DNA from: Clostridiales bacterium
GTDB lineage: Bacteria; Bacillota; Clostridia; Christensenellales; Aristaeellaceae
Assembly: GCA_024684375.1 (NCBI GenBank)
Contig: JAIKWZ010000022.1
Span: forward strand, 62,001 to 126,000
DNA length: 64,000 bases
Reading direction: 5' to 3'
The stretch's first letter is position 1. Each line of letters begins with the position of its first letter. The notes beneath the pieces were generated by a model, which was given only the letters and a program-made list of their open reading frames with translations, had not been told where the DNA came from and searched no databases. Positions 9,166-18,073 of the stretch are shown here, piece by piece. A program made the position numbers and the translations under genes.

Positions 9166-10215
9166 TTACGCCTGCGCGGGATAGCTCATGATATCCCGGG
9201 GATGCATGGACAGGGTCACCTGCTGCCCGGGCTCGTAGATGGCTATGCCGTCGTTTTTCTCGACCGCCTTCAGCCTCTGGCCGTTCACGTCTATGAAATA
9301 CTTGAGGTAGAGGCCGTAGTATTCCACGCTCTCGATAACGCCTTCCAGCTTCATCGCGCTCTCCTCCGGCGAGTTCACCCTTAAGCGCTCCAGGCGGATA
9401 AAGTGGTTCATGCCCTCCCCCAGCCTGAGCTTGGCGGCGATGTCGCCGGTAAGGGGATTGATGTCGCCGATAAAGTTGCACACGAACTCGGTGGCGGAAT
9501 GGTTGTAGATCTCGTTGGGGGTGCCTATCTGCTCTATATAGCCTTTGTTGAACACGGCGATGCGGTCGGACAGGGTCAGCGCCTCCTCCTGATCGTGGGT
9601 GACGTAGATGGTGGTGATGCCAAATTTCTTCTGCATGGCCTTGAGCTCGTTCCTTAACTGCACCCTTAATTTCGCGTCAAGGTTGGAAAGGGGCTCGTCC
9701 ATGCAGATTATGGCGGGATCCGTCACCAGCGCGCGGGCGATGGCCACCCTCTGCTGCTGGCCGCCGGAAAGCTGGCTTACCGCTTTGCCCAGCTGGTCGT
9801 CCGTCAGGTCCACTCTTTTGGCGATCTCGCGCACCTTGGCGTCAACTTCCCTGCCCGTGTAGTGGCGCTGGATGTCCTCGCCCTTTCTGTCGGTCTTGCC
9901 GGAAGGTATCTTTTTGAGCTTCAGGCCGAAAGCGATGTTGTTGTACACCGTCATGGAGGGGAACAGCGCGTAGGACTGGAACACTATGCCTATGTTGCGC
10001 TTCTCGATGGGAACGTTGGTGATGTCGATGTTGTTTACGAACACGTTGCCGGCGGAGGGCTGTATAAAGCCCGTTATCGTGCGCAGCGTTGTGGTCTTGC
10101 CGCAGCCGCTGGGGCCCAGGAAGGTAAAGAACTCGCCTTCCTTCACGTCCACGTTTATGCCGTGCAGCGCCTCAAACGAACCGAACCGCACATATATGTC
10201 CCTTAGCTCGATCAT
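9166..10215 (-). CDS. ABC transporter ATP-binding protein, FbpC/PotA type
   Basis: 349 residues. In order: Walker [10 protein letters not shown] (~35-43), Q-loop VFQSYALFP, signature LSGGQQQR, Walker [14 protein letters not shown] and H-loop [11 protein letters not shown]-terminal TOBE-like region of about 110 residues follows. It drives import through the fused permease encoded 12 bp downstream. AAGGAG precedes the ATG. The CUT1/Fe3+/polyamine branch is clear; the substrate is not. An unusual insertion between the Q-loop and signature regions (about residues 105-125, Lys/Gly/Arg-rich) may be a local peculiarity. Confidence 0.95.
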   Translation of the reverse strand: MIELRDIYVRFGSFEALHGINVDVKEGEFFTFLGPSGCGKTTTLRTITGFIQPSAGNVFVNNIDITNVPIEKRNIGIVFQSYALFPSMTVYNNIAFGLKLKKIPSGKTDRKGEDIQRHYTGREVDAKVREIAKRVDLTDDQLGKAVSQLSGGQQQRVAIARALVTDPAIICMDEPLSNLDAKLRVQLRNELKAMQKKFGITTIYVTHDQEEALTLSDRIAVFNKGYIEQIGTPNEIYNHSATEFVCNFIGDINPLTGDIAAKLRLGEGMNHFIRLERLRVNSPEESAMKLEGVIESVEYYGLYLKYFIDVNGQRLKAVEKNDGIAIYEPGQQVTLSMHPRDIMSYPAQA

Positions 10216-10246
10216 AAAAAAGACTCCTTCTGTCTGGGTTTTTTGT

Positions 10247-10355
10247 GTTCACGGGAAGAAAAACCTGGCGGTTTTTCTTCCCGTGAACGCCGCGCGGAAC
10301 TTCGTGAACTTTCCGCGCAAATACGCGCAAAGGCGGGGGAAATACTTCCCCCGCC
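10247..10355 (-). repeat. Three consecutive stem-loops in importer operon
   Basis: Three inverted repeats fill the gap between the binding-protein and ATPase genes: 10247-10288 (perfect 19-bp arms, 4-nt loop), 10292-10318 (8-bp arms) and 10332-10355 (perfect 10-bp arms, 4-nt loop). None is followed by a clear T-run on the coding strand. Such intercistronic stems typically protect or partly attenuate the message so that the binding protein is made in excess; this role is inferred. Confidence 0.8.
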
Positions 10356-10366
10356 GTCATTTGGGA

Positions 10367-11566
10367 TTATTTTGCCTGAGTCAGGGTCGCCCAGTCGAGG
10401 TTGTCCCAATCGGGCTCGGCGGGAGCGTTCTGATCCTTCCAGTAGAAGCCCAGGTTGGTCATGATGTTGGTCCACTCGGCGGAATGCGCGCCCACGTACT
10501 CGGCGTAGGTCATGTCGGTGCCTTCCACGATGTTGAGGGAGAAGTTCTTGATCTGGTAGATGGCGGGAACCACGTCGCCGTAGCTCTCTCTGGCAGCCAC
10601 TTTGTTGCAGGGATAGGAGTTGAACTCGTCAGCCCAGGCAGCCTGCACTTCGGCGGAGCCGAACCACTCGGCGAACGCCTTCACGGCTTCGGTCTCTTCC
10701 GCGGTCCTGCCTTCGCGGTCCAGTATGCCGATGTACTCGGCGATGTAGTAGGTGCCGTCGTCGATCTCGACCAAGTTCCAGATTTCAGGCTCAAGGTAGC
10801 CCTTCAGAGGATGCTCGCTGTCGATGTCGGCGGCGTCGATCTTGCCGGACAGGGAGGAGGAATAGAAGGTGCCGATCTGCACGTCGCCCCTGTTCAGGGG
10901 ATCAAAGCCGTAGCTGTCACCGGTGAAGATGCCGCCCGCGCAGTACGCCCACAGGGTCTTCCAGCCTTCGATGGAGATGCCGCCGGCGGGGCTGGCAGGA
11001 TCGGTGAAGGCGTAGAGCATGGAGTTGTTGATGTTGGCGTTGGTGGTGCCGCCGACCTTGCCCTGGCGGTACCAGGTGTAGCCCGCGTTCACGATGTCAG
11101 CCCAGTGCTGGAAGTGGAGCGCTTCGCCCTTGGTGCCGAATTCGTCGTTCCTGTAGAGCATGAGCACGTTCTGGATGACCAGGCCGTAGGCTTTGCCTTC
11201 GTACTTGAAGTCGCCGACGTCTTCCGCCCAGGAAGGAGTCCAGTCGATGATGGAAAGGTTCTCGTACTGGCCCTTGAGCAGCTGGCCCCAGCGGGTCTCG
11301 TTAAGGCCGAACAGGATGTCGCCGTCCTTGTTCTCGTTGGCCTTCTGGATGGCCTGGGTATCGCCGGAAATGACGTCGTTGCCGTCGATGGAGATGGTGA
11401 AGCCGGCGGCTTTCGCCTGCTCTACCAGCCACGGCACGCGCTCGCCGGAGTTGGAGTTGGAATAGATGCGGATGGTGTAGCCCGAATAGTCCTTTTCGCC
11501 TTCAGCAAAAGCGAATACGCTGACCAGCATGACCAGCGCCAGAACGATGCTGAGAAGTTTCTTCAT
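10367..11566 (-). CDS. Extracellular solute-binding protein of ABC importer
   Basis: 399 residues with a signal peptide (MKKLLSIVLALVMLVSVFAFA, cleaved near AEG). The rest resembles family 1 binding proteins of the Fe3+/polyamine type: IYSNSNSGERVPWLVEQAKAAG near the N-terminus and an internal EAVKAFAEWFGSAEVQAAWA block. No lipobox Cys is seen, so retention at the membrane is not obvious. First gene of the importer operon, with its own promoter at 11614-11642. Confidence 0.92.
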   Translation of the reverse strand: MKKLLSIVLALVMLVSVFAFAEGEKDYSGYTIRIYSNSNSGERVPWLVEQAKAAGFTISIDGNDVISGDTQAIQKANENKDGDILFGLNETRWGQLLKGQYENLSIIDWTPSWAEDVGDFKYEGKAYGLVIQNVLMLYRNDEFGTKGEALHFQHWADIVNAGYTWYRQGKVGGTTNANINNSMLYAFTDPASPAGGISIEGWKTLWAYCAGGIFTGDSYGFDPLNRGDVQIGTFYSSSLSGKIDAADIDSEHPLKGYLEPEIWNLVEIDDGTYYIAEYIGILDREGRTAEETEAVKAFAEWFGSAEVQAAWADEFNSYPCNKVAARESYGDVVPAIYQIKNFSLNIVEGTDMTYAEYVGAHSAEWTNIMTNLGFYWKDQNAPAEPDWDNLDWATLTQAK

Positions 11567-11613
11567 TTATGAAGACCTCCAAATAGATTTTCCCGCCTCG
11601 CGGGGATGAACGG

Positions 11614-11642
11614 ATTATACCACTTTGCGGAGTTTTTGTAAA
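11614..11642 (-). promoter_or_regulatory. Promoter of ABC importer operon
   Basis: Minus-strand -35 TTTACA (11637-11642), 17-bp spacer, -10 TATAAT (11614-11619), about 48 bp upstream of the binding-protein ATG. Confidence 0.75.
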
Positions 11643-11737
11643 GAGATGGTCAAGGGAATTTTACCCGCGCGGCCCCTTCTCCGCGCCGCGTGAGCGCGGG
11701 CGAGGCGCGCATCCTCCCCCTTATTTCTCTCCCCCAT

Positions 11738-11766
11738 TTGACAAATCTTTTTTTGCGCTGTACAAT
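11738..11766 (+). promoter_or_regulatory. Promoter of YitT-family gene
   Basis: TTGACA (11738-11743), 17-bp spacer, TACAAT (11761-11766), about 30 bp before the ATG. One mismatch from consensus. Confidence 0.85.
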
Positions 11767-11796
11767 TTATGCCTGCATTTCGGAACGGAGAAACTG

Positions 11797-12651
11797 ATGG
11801 AAACGTTAAAGCGCAAGGATCTTATATACGCGTACGCGCAGATACTGCTGGGCTGCCTGATCGGCGGCGCGGCGTATCCCCTTTTCATGACGCCCAACAA
11901 CATCGCCCCCGGCGGCGTGACGGGCATAGGCGTCATCCTGAATTACCTGTTCGGGCTGCCCGTAGGCACGGTGTCGCTGGTTCTGAACGTGCCTTTGTTC
12001 ATAACCGGCTACAAATACATGGGGCGGATATTCGCCTTCCGCAGCCTGCTGGCCACGGCGCTGTTCAGCATAATGATAGACGTGCTGCCCCTTAAGCCCA
12101 TGACGGACGACCTGCTGCTGGGCACGCTGTTCGGCGGCGTGACGCTGGGCATCGGCCTGGGGCTCATACTGCGGGGCGGCGCCACCACGGGCGGCACGGA
12201 CATGCTCGCGCGCATGGTGCACAGCCGCTTTCCTTCCCTGACGGTGGGCACGTTCCTGTTCGCGTTCGACTTCGTGGTAGTGGTGGCCGCGGGCTTTGCC
12301 GTGGGCACCACCGAAGCGCTGTACGCAATAATCAACATATACGTGTCCGGGCGGGTGATAGACCTGGTGATGATGGGCTTTTCCGGCAACAAGGCGTGTT
12401 TCATCATTTCCGCCAAATGGCAGGAGATCACCGCCCGCGTGCTCAGTGAAATGGGCCGCGGCGTCACCCAGCTGAAGGCCCGGGGCGCGTACACCATGGA
12501 GGAAAAGCCCGTGGTGCTGTGCGTGGTCTCCCGTCAGGAAGTCACCACCTTAAAGCGCATCGTCGAAAACGAGGATCCCGCTTCTTTCATGTTCATCTCC
12601 GACGCCCACGAAGCCATCGGCGAAGGCTTCTCGGCGATAAGCGAGAAGTGA
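11797..12651 (+). CDS. YitT-family membrane protein (DUF161/DUF2179)
   Basis: 284 residues. The N-terminal ~200 residues hold five to six membrane segments with the family's MTPNNIAPGGVTGIGVILNY and GLILRGGATTGGTDMLAR stretches. The C-terminal ~80 residues form the soluble DUF2179-like domain (GVTQLKARGAYTMEEKPVVL). The family is widespread in Firmicutes and its transport role is unsettled. Single-gene unit with its own promoter and a hairpin terminator. Confidence 0.92.
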   Translation: METLKRKDLIYAYAQILLGCLIGGAAYPLFMTPNNIAPGGVTGIGVILNYLFGLPVGTVSLVLNVPLFITGYKYMGRIFAFRSLLATALFSIMIDVLPLKPMTDDLLLGTLFGGVTLGIGLGLILRGGATTGGTDMLARMVHSRFPSLTVGTFLFAFDFVVVVAAGFAVGTTEALYAIINIYVSGRVIDLVMMGFSGNKACFIISAKWQEITARVLSEMGRGVTQLKARGAYTMEEKPVVLCVVSRQEVTTLKRIVENEDPASFMFISDAHEAIGEGFSAISEK

Positions 12652-12666
12652 AGGGAAAGAAAAACC

Positions 12667-12694
12667 GCAGGCAGGATGGTTTCATCCTGCCTGC
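12667..12694 (+). terminator. Terminator after YitT gene
   Basis: Perfect 12-bp stem (12667-12678 with 12683-12694), loop GTTT, followed by a T-rich but interrupted tail. Confidence 0.7.
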
Positions 12695-12758
12695 GTTATG
12701 TATATTGTTATCGGTTTTCAATCTGGACCCGGTGGCAAATGGTCAGATTTACAAAATC

Positions 12759-12788
12759 TTGAAACGTTAAGGCTGATAATGCTATAAT
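12759..12788 (+). promoter_or_regulatory. Promoter of nuclease/DUF2075 gene
   Basis: TTGAAA (12759-12764), 18-bp spacer, TATAAT (12783-12788). The start point would fall about 25 bp before the ATG at 12823, so in-frame upstream start codons at 12793 and 12805 are unlikely. Confidence 0.75.
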
Positions 12789-12822
12789 TCCCTTGACCAC
12801 CAGCATGAAAAGGAGTTCCTTT

Positions 12823-14961
12823 ATGAGCAGTAGTCCCCGCTGTTTGTATAACAGCAGCTTCCGAGCTTTTCTTGCCGAAGACGATAATTACATATTCGGC
12901 ATACTGTGCGATAAATACCACGGTGAGGCGCTTACCACAACGAGGGAAGCCTGGAAATCCGAAATAGCCATTATGAAACAGCTTCTGTCCGCATACAGGT
13001 ATACGGACGGGCAAATCATTTTTGAATACGACATCCCCCGCCTTGGCAAGCGCATTGACGTGGTATTGCTCCTGAAGGGAATCGTTTTCTGCCTTGAATT
13101 CAAGGTCGGTGAATCAAAACTACAGCCTGCAGATGTAGACCAGGTACTCGACTATGCGCTGGACCTGAAAAACTTCCATAAGCTCAGTCAGGATAAGATA
13201 ATCGTGCCTATCCTTATACCAACGAATTACCGTTCTTTTTCCTCAATCGTTCAGATGTCCGTGTACGATGACAAAGTCGTCAATCCCCTCATTTCTGGCG
13301 AAACTGGCCTGCAAAACACAATTGCTGAAGTATTGCATCGCTTTCCCTATGAATCGCCCGTCGACCCCAACTGGATCATCAGTCCGTATGCCCCGACACC
13401 TACAATTATCGAGGCGGCAAGGACGTTATACGAGAATCATTCCGTAGAAAACATCACAAGGCACGAAGCGGATAAAGTGTCTACCGATAAGACCATAGCC
13501 ACCATACTGAAAATCATACAGCGCAGTAAGGCGGCAGGTAAAAAAAGCATTTGTTTCGTTACGGGGGTACCTGGTGCGGGAAAAACTCTTGTAGGGCTTG
13601 ACGTGGCAATCAGGCAGACCTATCAGGGACAAACCGAACCTGTCAAAGACGAGGGAGCCGTATATCTTTCGGGCAATGGTCCGCTTGTTGCAGTGCTGAC
13701 GGAAGCACTGGCACAGGACAATCTCAAAAGATGCCGTGAGCGGAACGAGAAAAAGAACCGTTCGGATGCCCGCCGTGAAGTGAGCAAGTCGATACAGATG
13801 ATCCATCGGTATCGGGATAACATGCTGGCTAAGATAAAGAATCCCGTAGAAAACGGTGTCCTTGAAATCGACCCTGAAAAAGCCGTTAAAATGAAAAACG
13901 CAGGGTACGGTGAAGTTGAGCACGTAGCTATTTTCGATGAAGCACAGCGTTCATGGACGCATAAACGTCTTGCCGAATACCTTAAAAGAGGCGGCACATA
14001 CGGCAATAAGCTCAAAGTACCAAATTTCCCAATGTCCGAAGCTGCATTTCTGATTTGGTCTCTTGACCAAAGGGAAGACTGGGCGACTATCGTTTGCCTT
14101 GTCGGCGGCGGGCAGGAAATAAACACAGGTGAAGCAGGTATTTCAGAATGGATACAAGCCCTGAATGAGCATTTCCCGAACTGGTATATTTTCATATCCC
14201 CCAAACTGACTGAAGCAGAATATGCCGAAGGAAGGGTAAATGAGCTTCTGAAGGATAATCCAAAGGTGACTTATCTGGAAAACCTGCATCTTGGCGTTTC
14301 CCTGCGTTCGTTCAGAGCCGAAAAGCTTTCCGCATTCGTACATTCACTGCTGTGTTTCGACGGTGAAGCCCCCAGGCTGTATGAAGAAATCAAAGATAAA
14401 TATCCCATCGTTTTGACCAGGGATATGGCAAAAGCGCGCAGATGGCTTCACGAAAAAGTGAGGGGCACGGAACGAACCGGTATACTGGTAACAAAAGAAT
14501 CTGCAAGGTTCAAACCTTTGGCAGTACACATACTGCCGTCCGACGATGAAAATGCCGTGCATTGGTTCTTGGAGGACAAGGTTGACATAAGATCGTCAAA
14601 CTACCTGGAAGATGCAGCGACTGAAATTCAGGTGCAGGGTCTTGAACTGGATTATACCTGTATCCTGTGGGATGCAGATATGCGGTACAAAAACGGTCAA
14701 TGGCACTATTACAGCTTTAACGGTAAGACACAGTGGAACGAACAAGTCGGAGACAATGAAGCAAAACAGGAAAAACGCAAGTATATGCTGAATGCGTACC
14801 GTGTTCTGCTGACAAGGGCAAGAAGTGGAATGGTCATATGCGTGCCGTACGGAAATGCGAACAAAACTCCCAGCGGCTTCTGGGAAGACAGCACCCGTCT
14901 GCCTGAGTTTTATGACGGAACATATAAATACCTGAAAAGCATCGGGATAAAAGAAATCTGA
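12823..14961 (+). CDS. PD-(D/E)XK nuclease-like domain + DUF2075 ATPase
   Basis: 712 residues from ATG 12823, which has AGGAG 7-8 nt upstream. Residues ~66-115 look like a PD-(D/E)XK fold: RIDVVLL then FCLEFKVG, giving the D...ExK pattern at about 78 and 92-94. A DUF2075-type P-loop ATPase follows: Walker A TGVPGAGKT (~246-253), Walker B AIFDEAQRSW (~369-377) and LVGGGQEINTGEAG. A C-terminal DYTCILWDADM ... LLTRARSGMVI resembles helicase motifs V/VI. Predicted cytoplasmic nucleic-acid enzyme. Its GC is lower than its neighbours and it is a lone gene, suggesting transfer; a defence role is an inference. Confidence 0.88.
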   Translation: MSSSPRCLYNSSFRAFLAEDDNYIFGILCDKYHGEALTTTREAWKSEIAIMKQLLSAYRYTDGQIIFEYDIPRLGKRIDVVLLLKGIVFCLEFKVGESKLQPADVDQVLDYALDLKNFHKLSQDKIIVPILIPTNYRSFSSIVQMSVYDDKVVNPLISGETGLQNTIAEVLHRFPYESPVDPNWIISPYAPTPTIIEAARTLYENHSVENITRHEADKVSTDKTIATILKIIQRSKAAGKKSICFVTGVPGAGKTLVGLDVAIRQTYQGQTEPVKDEGAVYLSGNGPLVAVLTEALAQDNLKRCRERNEKKNRSDARREVSKSIQMIHRYRDNMLAKIKNPVENGVLEIDPEKAVKMKNAGYGEVEHVAIFDEAQRSWTHKRLAEYLKRGGTYGNKLKVPNFPMSEAAFLIWSLDQREDWATIVCLVGGGQEINTGEAGISEWIQALNEHFPNWYIFISPKLTEAEYAEGRVNELLKDNPKVTYLENLHLGVSLRSFRAEKLSAFVHSLLCFDGEAPRLYEEIKDKYPIVLTRDMAKARRWLHEKVRGTERTGILVTKESARFKPLAVHILPSDDENAVHWFLEDKVDIRSSNYLEDAATEIQVQGLELDYTCILWDADMRYKNGQWHYYSFNGKTQWNEQVGDNEAKQEKRKYMLNAYRVLLTRARSGMVICVPYGNANKTPSGFWEDSTRLPEFYDGTYKYLKSIGIKEI

Positions 14962-14966
14962 AAACA

Positions 14967-15000
14967 CGAGCGGTCTCAAATGAGGCCGCTCGCGCTTTAT
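14967..15000 (+). terminator. Terminator between convergent genes
   Basis: 11-bp stem with one G-T pair (14967-14977 with 14982-14992), loop AAAT, then CGCTTTATTCTT. It lies between the DUF2075 gene and the ThuA-like gene and could serve the plus strand. Confidence 0.65.
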
Positions 15001-15007
15001 TCTTCTG

Positions 15008-15727
15008 TTATTCCCCGTCTTTCCCGGGCTTCTTGACGCAGGGCGCGTCGAGGCGGTCCAGCCGGCAGTCGGGCTTGGCCCAGTACACGGCGTTGCGTAT
15101 GACGGTCTGCACGTCGGGGTTGTAGTAGATGGGGAAGGTCTCGTGGCCGGGCTGGAAGTAGAAGATCTTGCCCGCGCCCCTTCTGTAGCACAGCCCGCTT
15201 CTGAACACTTCGCCGCCCTCGAAGCCGCCGATAAACACGGTCACGTCCGGCTCCGGCACGTCGAAGGGCTCGGCGTAGGTCTCCTCATGCTCGGAGAAGA
15301 TGTAGCGCTTTATGCCGCGGGCGATGGGATGGGTGGGCTTGGCGACCCATACGCGCTCAAAGTCGCCGTCCTCGCGCCAGGACAGGTTGCAGCTAGTGCC
15401 CATGAGCAGCCTGAAGGGCTTGGAGTGGTGGCCGGAATGGAGGAATATGGCGCCCATGCCCTTGAGCACTGCCGCCTGCACCCGCTGGGCGACTTCGTCG
15501 GGCACTTTTCCGTGAGCCATGTGGCCCCACCAGATGATAACGTCCGTGTTTTCGAGCGCCTCGTCGGTGATCTCGTTCACGGTATCCAGGGTGACCGTCT
15601 TTACGGAGATATCCTCCCCCTCCAGGAAGGACTTGAGGCAGCCGTGAATACCCTCGGGGTACACGTTCCTTACGCGCTCTTCGGTCTTCTCGTGCACGCA
15701 CTCGTTGTATATCAGTACGTTTATCAT
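15008..15727 (-). CDS. ThuA-like protein
   Basis: 239 residues of the ThuA/trehalose-utilisation family, a class I glutamine-amidotransferase-like fold. Visible motifs are VIIWWGHMAHGKV, GAIFLHSGHHSKPF and GAGKIFYFQPGHETFPIYYN. Members occur in carbohydrate utilisation loci, but the biochemical role is poorly defined. The ATG abuts the stop codon of the PAP2 gene upstream, so it is the fourth gene of the pssA operon; no sugar genes are adjacent. Confidence 0.88.
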   Translation of the reverse strand: MINVLIYNECVHEKTEERVRNVYPEGIHGCLKSFLEGEDISVKTVTLDTVNEITDEALENTDVIIWWGHMAHGKVPDEVAQRVQAAVLKGMGAIFLHSGHHSKPFRLLMGTSCNLSWREDGDFERVWVAKPTHPIARGIKRYIFSEHEETYAEPFDVPEPDVTVFIGGFEGGEVFRSGLCYRRGAGKIFYFQPGHETFPIYYNPDVQTVIRNAVYWAKPDCRLDRLDAPCVKKPGKDGE

Positions 15728-16417
15728 TTAATTACCTCCTTCGGGCAATTGCTTTGCTTTTCCCGCGTCACAGATCTTCCATATCAGCAGCGACGCCCAC
15801 CAGCACAGGGGAGCGAGCGGCACGCCGGTAGCCACGTCCACCAGCACGTGCTGTTTCACGAACAGGGTGGAGGCGCAGATGAACAGCGCGAACACGCAGA
15901 AAAACACTTTTATCCCCCGCTTCACCGGCTTTTCGGCGAAGCGGGAAAACAGGGGGATGCACATCATCACGCTCAGGTAGCAGTGCATGGAGGGCAGCAG
16001 GTTCATGGGATGCTCGCCGCCGTCAAAAAAGTAGATTATTTTGAGCAGCCACGCCCCCATGCCCGTGATGTCGGCGTCCGCGGGACGCTTCATGGTGCAG
16101 GGATACAGGCAGAACACCAGTATGCACACCACTTTGCTCAGCACGTCCGCGGTGAACACGCGCACGCACAGTTTTCTGCTGTCGCAGTACGCCATGGCGA
16201 GGCCCCATACCCAGAACGGGAACGCCGCCAGGTAAATATAGCTGAAAGCGGGGATAAGGGGTATCTGTTCGTCCAGCGCGCTGGTGAGCACCCGCGCCTC
16301 GCCCCGGGCGAACAGCATCGTGATGTAATAGCTGCCCACCTGTATCGAGAAGGAGATCAAAAGCATCACCTTTGCGTAGCGGGGCATCGCTTTTACGTAA
16401 TCGATAAGTTTCTTCAT
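15728..16417 (-). CDS. PAP2-superfamily membrane phosphatase
   Basis: 229 residues with about six membrane segments. The three PAP2 motifs are present: KRP (residues ~110), LLPSMHCYLS (~140) and STLFVKQHVLVDV (~183), the last resembling the Aur1/inositol-phosphoryl branch. The reaction would be phosphate or phospho-head-group transfer on a lipid at the membrane's outer face. It sits between psd and the ThuA gene in a phospholipid operon, so a lipid phosphate substrate is likely. The start is 51 bp after the psd stop. Confidence 0.88.
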   Translation of the reverse strand: MKKLIDYVKAMPRYAKVMLLISFSIQVGSYYITMLFARGEARVLTSALDEQIPLIPAFSYIYLAAFPFWVWGLAMAYCDSRKLCVRVFTADVLSKVVCILVFCLYPCTMKRPADADITGMGAWLLKIIYFFDGGEHPMNLLPSMHCYLSVMMCIPLFSRFAEKPVKRGIKVFFCVFALFICASTLFVKQHVLVDVATGVPLAPLCWWASLLIWKICDAGKAKQLPEGGN

Positions 16418-16468
16418 GCCGTCCCTTTGTTCCTGAGTTTGATAAACGCCAAACGGGCGGGAAAAGCT

Positions 16469-17266
16469 TTACCTTTGTTTGAACCCGATCAGCTGGCCCT
16501 GTCTGACGGGGATTTCCGCGTCCGTGTCCGGCCTGAGCGTGAACGCGCAGGCGTCTTTTTGAAGCAGCAGCACTATCGTCGAGCCGCCGAACTCGAAATA
16601 TCCCTTCTCCTGCCAGCGGGTGAACGCGCCGTCTTTGACGATGTTCGTTATCCTGCCCACCAGAAGCGCGCCCACTTCCATCATAAGCACGCGGCCGAAC
16701 ACGGGCGTGTCCATAAGCGTCCATTCCCGGGTGTTCTCATAAAACACGTCTTTATTTTTGAGCGCGTTGGGGCGCACGGTGTGATACACCCCCGGGATGC
16801 GGCCGAAGCGGACGACCGAGCCCTCGCAGGGGAAAATATACCTGTGGTAGTCGGTTGGGGTCAGCCGGAACACCAGGCACTTGCCGCCGGCAAACTGCTG
16901 CTCAAGCGTTTCGTCCTTAAGCAGCTGTTTTACGGTGTACGTCCTGCCCTTTACGGGGAAGGCGCTGTTTTCGCCTATGTCGTACGCGCTGAGCAGCCCG
17001 TCGCAGGGCGACACCAGCGCCGAAGCGTCCGAGGAGACCTCGCGCGCGCCTTTTTTGAGCCGGCGGGTAAAAAACGCGTTGAAGCTTTTGTATTTCAGCT
17101 GCTCCGCCTGGCTCAGGTCGATATCGTGTTTTTTGACGAAGGGTCTTACGAACGGCGCGGACAGGCGGCTGTCAAGCAGCTTGCCCGCCGCTTTTGAAAT
17201 AAACGGCCGAGCCAGCAGCGCGCTGAGCGCCCGGCCCGGCACGGAAGAATAAATATCCTCGAACAT
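16469..17266 (-). CDS. psd: Phosphatidylserine decarboxylase proenzyme
   Basis: 265 residues. Converts phosphatidylserine to phosphatidylethanolamine using a pyruvoyl group formed by self-cleavage. The cleavage motif is FGGST near residue 227; cleavage before Ser gives a short alpha chain. Other family blocks: YKSFNAFFTRRLK, LVSPCDGLL and LTPTDYHRYIFP. Starts 5 bp after pssA's stop, so the two steps of PE synthesis are co-expressed. Confidence 0.96.
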   Translation of the reverse strand: MFEDIYSSVPGRALSALLARPFISKAAGKLLDSRLSAPFVRPFVKKHDIDLSQAEQLKYKSFNAFFTRRLKKGAREVSSDASALVSPCDGLLSAYDIGENSAFPVKGRTYTVKQLLKDETLEQQFAGGKCLVFRLTPTDYHRYIFPCEGSVVRFGRIPGVYHTVRPNALKNKDVFYENTREWTLMDTPVFGRVLMMEVGALLVGRITNIVKDGAFTRWQEKGYFEFGGSTIVLLLQKDACAFTLRPDTDAEIPVRQGQLIGFKQR

Positions 17267-17271
17267 TTACG

Positions 17272-17898
17272 CTAAACGGCGACTTTGCCGCCGAAGACCA
17301 GCACCAGCACGCAGATGGCGGAGCCGATCGAGAGCATGAGCAGTATGCCCTTTCCGCGGGGTTTTTTGATGCGCACGCGGGTGACATTGAGCGCCGCGGC
17401 AATTATCATGATAACGCAGCTGACCCAGTTCGCGCCCAGCAGCGCGCCAAGCAGCGCGGCCGGGGGCAGTATGAGCGCGCTCGCGGTCACGGGCAGCCCG
17501 TCGTAGTATTCCCTGCGGCCCTCGTTCTCAAGCTCCCTGCAGATCTCCTGCACGTTAAAGTACGCCAGGCGTATAACGCCCGAGAGCATTATCATGCCGC
17601 CCGCGATAAGGCTGAGCGCGCAGCAGCCGCACAGGCAGAGCATGAACACCGCCGGCAGGCAGCAGAAGCACGCCATGTCGCACAGGGAGTCTATCTGCAC
17701 GCCGAAGCGCTTGGCGTTCTCCGAACGCTTTTTGTCCGTGCGCGCGATAACGCCGTCGAACATGTCGGCAAAACCGCACACGAGCATGAATATCATGGAC
17801 AGTTTAAAGTTTCCGTTTATGGCCGAGGCCACGCCGCCCAGGGAGGACAGCAGCCCCAGGTATGTGAGCACAACAGTGTAATTATAATAGCCTATCAA
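17272..17898 (-). CDS. pssA: CDP-diacylglycerol--serine O-phosphatidyltransferase
   Basis: 208 residues with several membrane segments. The CDP-alcohol phosphotransferase signature is present as DGVIAR ... FGVQIDSLCD (residues ~47-75), with a slightly longer spacer between AR and G than the minimal pattern. It makes phosphatidylserine, the substrate of the adjacent psd. The start is TTG at 17898 with GGAAGG about 9 nt upstream; no ATG fits. A promoter lies at 17956-17984. Confidence 0.95.
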   Translation of the reverse strand: MIGYYNYTVVLTYLGLLSSLGGVASAINGNFKLSMIFMLVCGFADMFDGVIARTDKKRSENAKRFGVQIDSLCDMACFCCLPAVFMLCLCGCCALSLIAGGMIMLSGVIRLAYFNVQEICRELENEGRREYYDGLPVTASALILPPAALLGALLGANWVSCVIMIIAAALNVTRVRIKKPRGKGILLMLSIGSAICVLVLVFGGKVAV

Positions 17899-17955
17899 CG
17901 TCTTTGCCTTCCGAAAAAAAGTTTAAGCGCCGGGCAGAATAAACATGTTTTTTAT

Positions 17956-17984
17956 ATTATATCACTCTTTGCCGTTTCGTTCAA
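17956..17984 (-). promoter_or_regulatory. Promoter of pssA operon
   Basis: Minus-strand -35 TTGAAC (17979-17984), 17-bp spacer, -10 TATAAT (17956-17961). Divergent from the promoter at 18011-18039. Confidence 0.8.
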
Positions 17985-18010
17985 GACGGGCAGTGTAAAT
18001 TTCCCTGAGA

Positions 18011-18039
18011 TTGACACAGACTGCCCGCGATGATATAAT
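18011..18039 (+). promoter_or_regulatory. Perfect-consensus promoter ahead of pseudogene
   Basis: TTGACA (18011-18016), 17 bp, TATAAT (18034-18039): an exact sigma-A consensus. The first gene behind it is decayed, so its present function is probably to transcribe the gene at 18408 and the cysteine desulfurase. Confidence 0.85.
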
Positions 18040-18073
18040 ACAGAAGTGAAAAAATGCATTTTCGCGGAGAAAT

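Noticed and set aside
15143-17197. 684-codon open frame antisense to the pssA operon
   Set aside because: It spans three confidently identified genes on the other strand, and no domain is recognisable.
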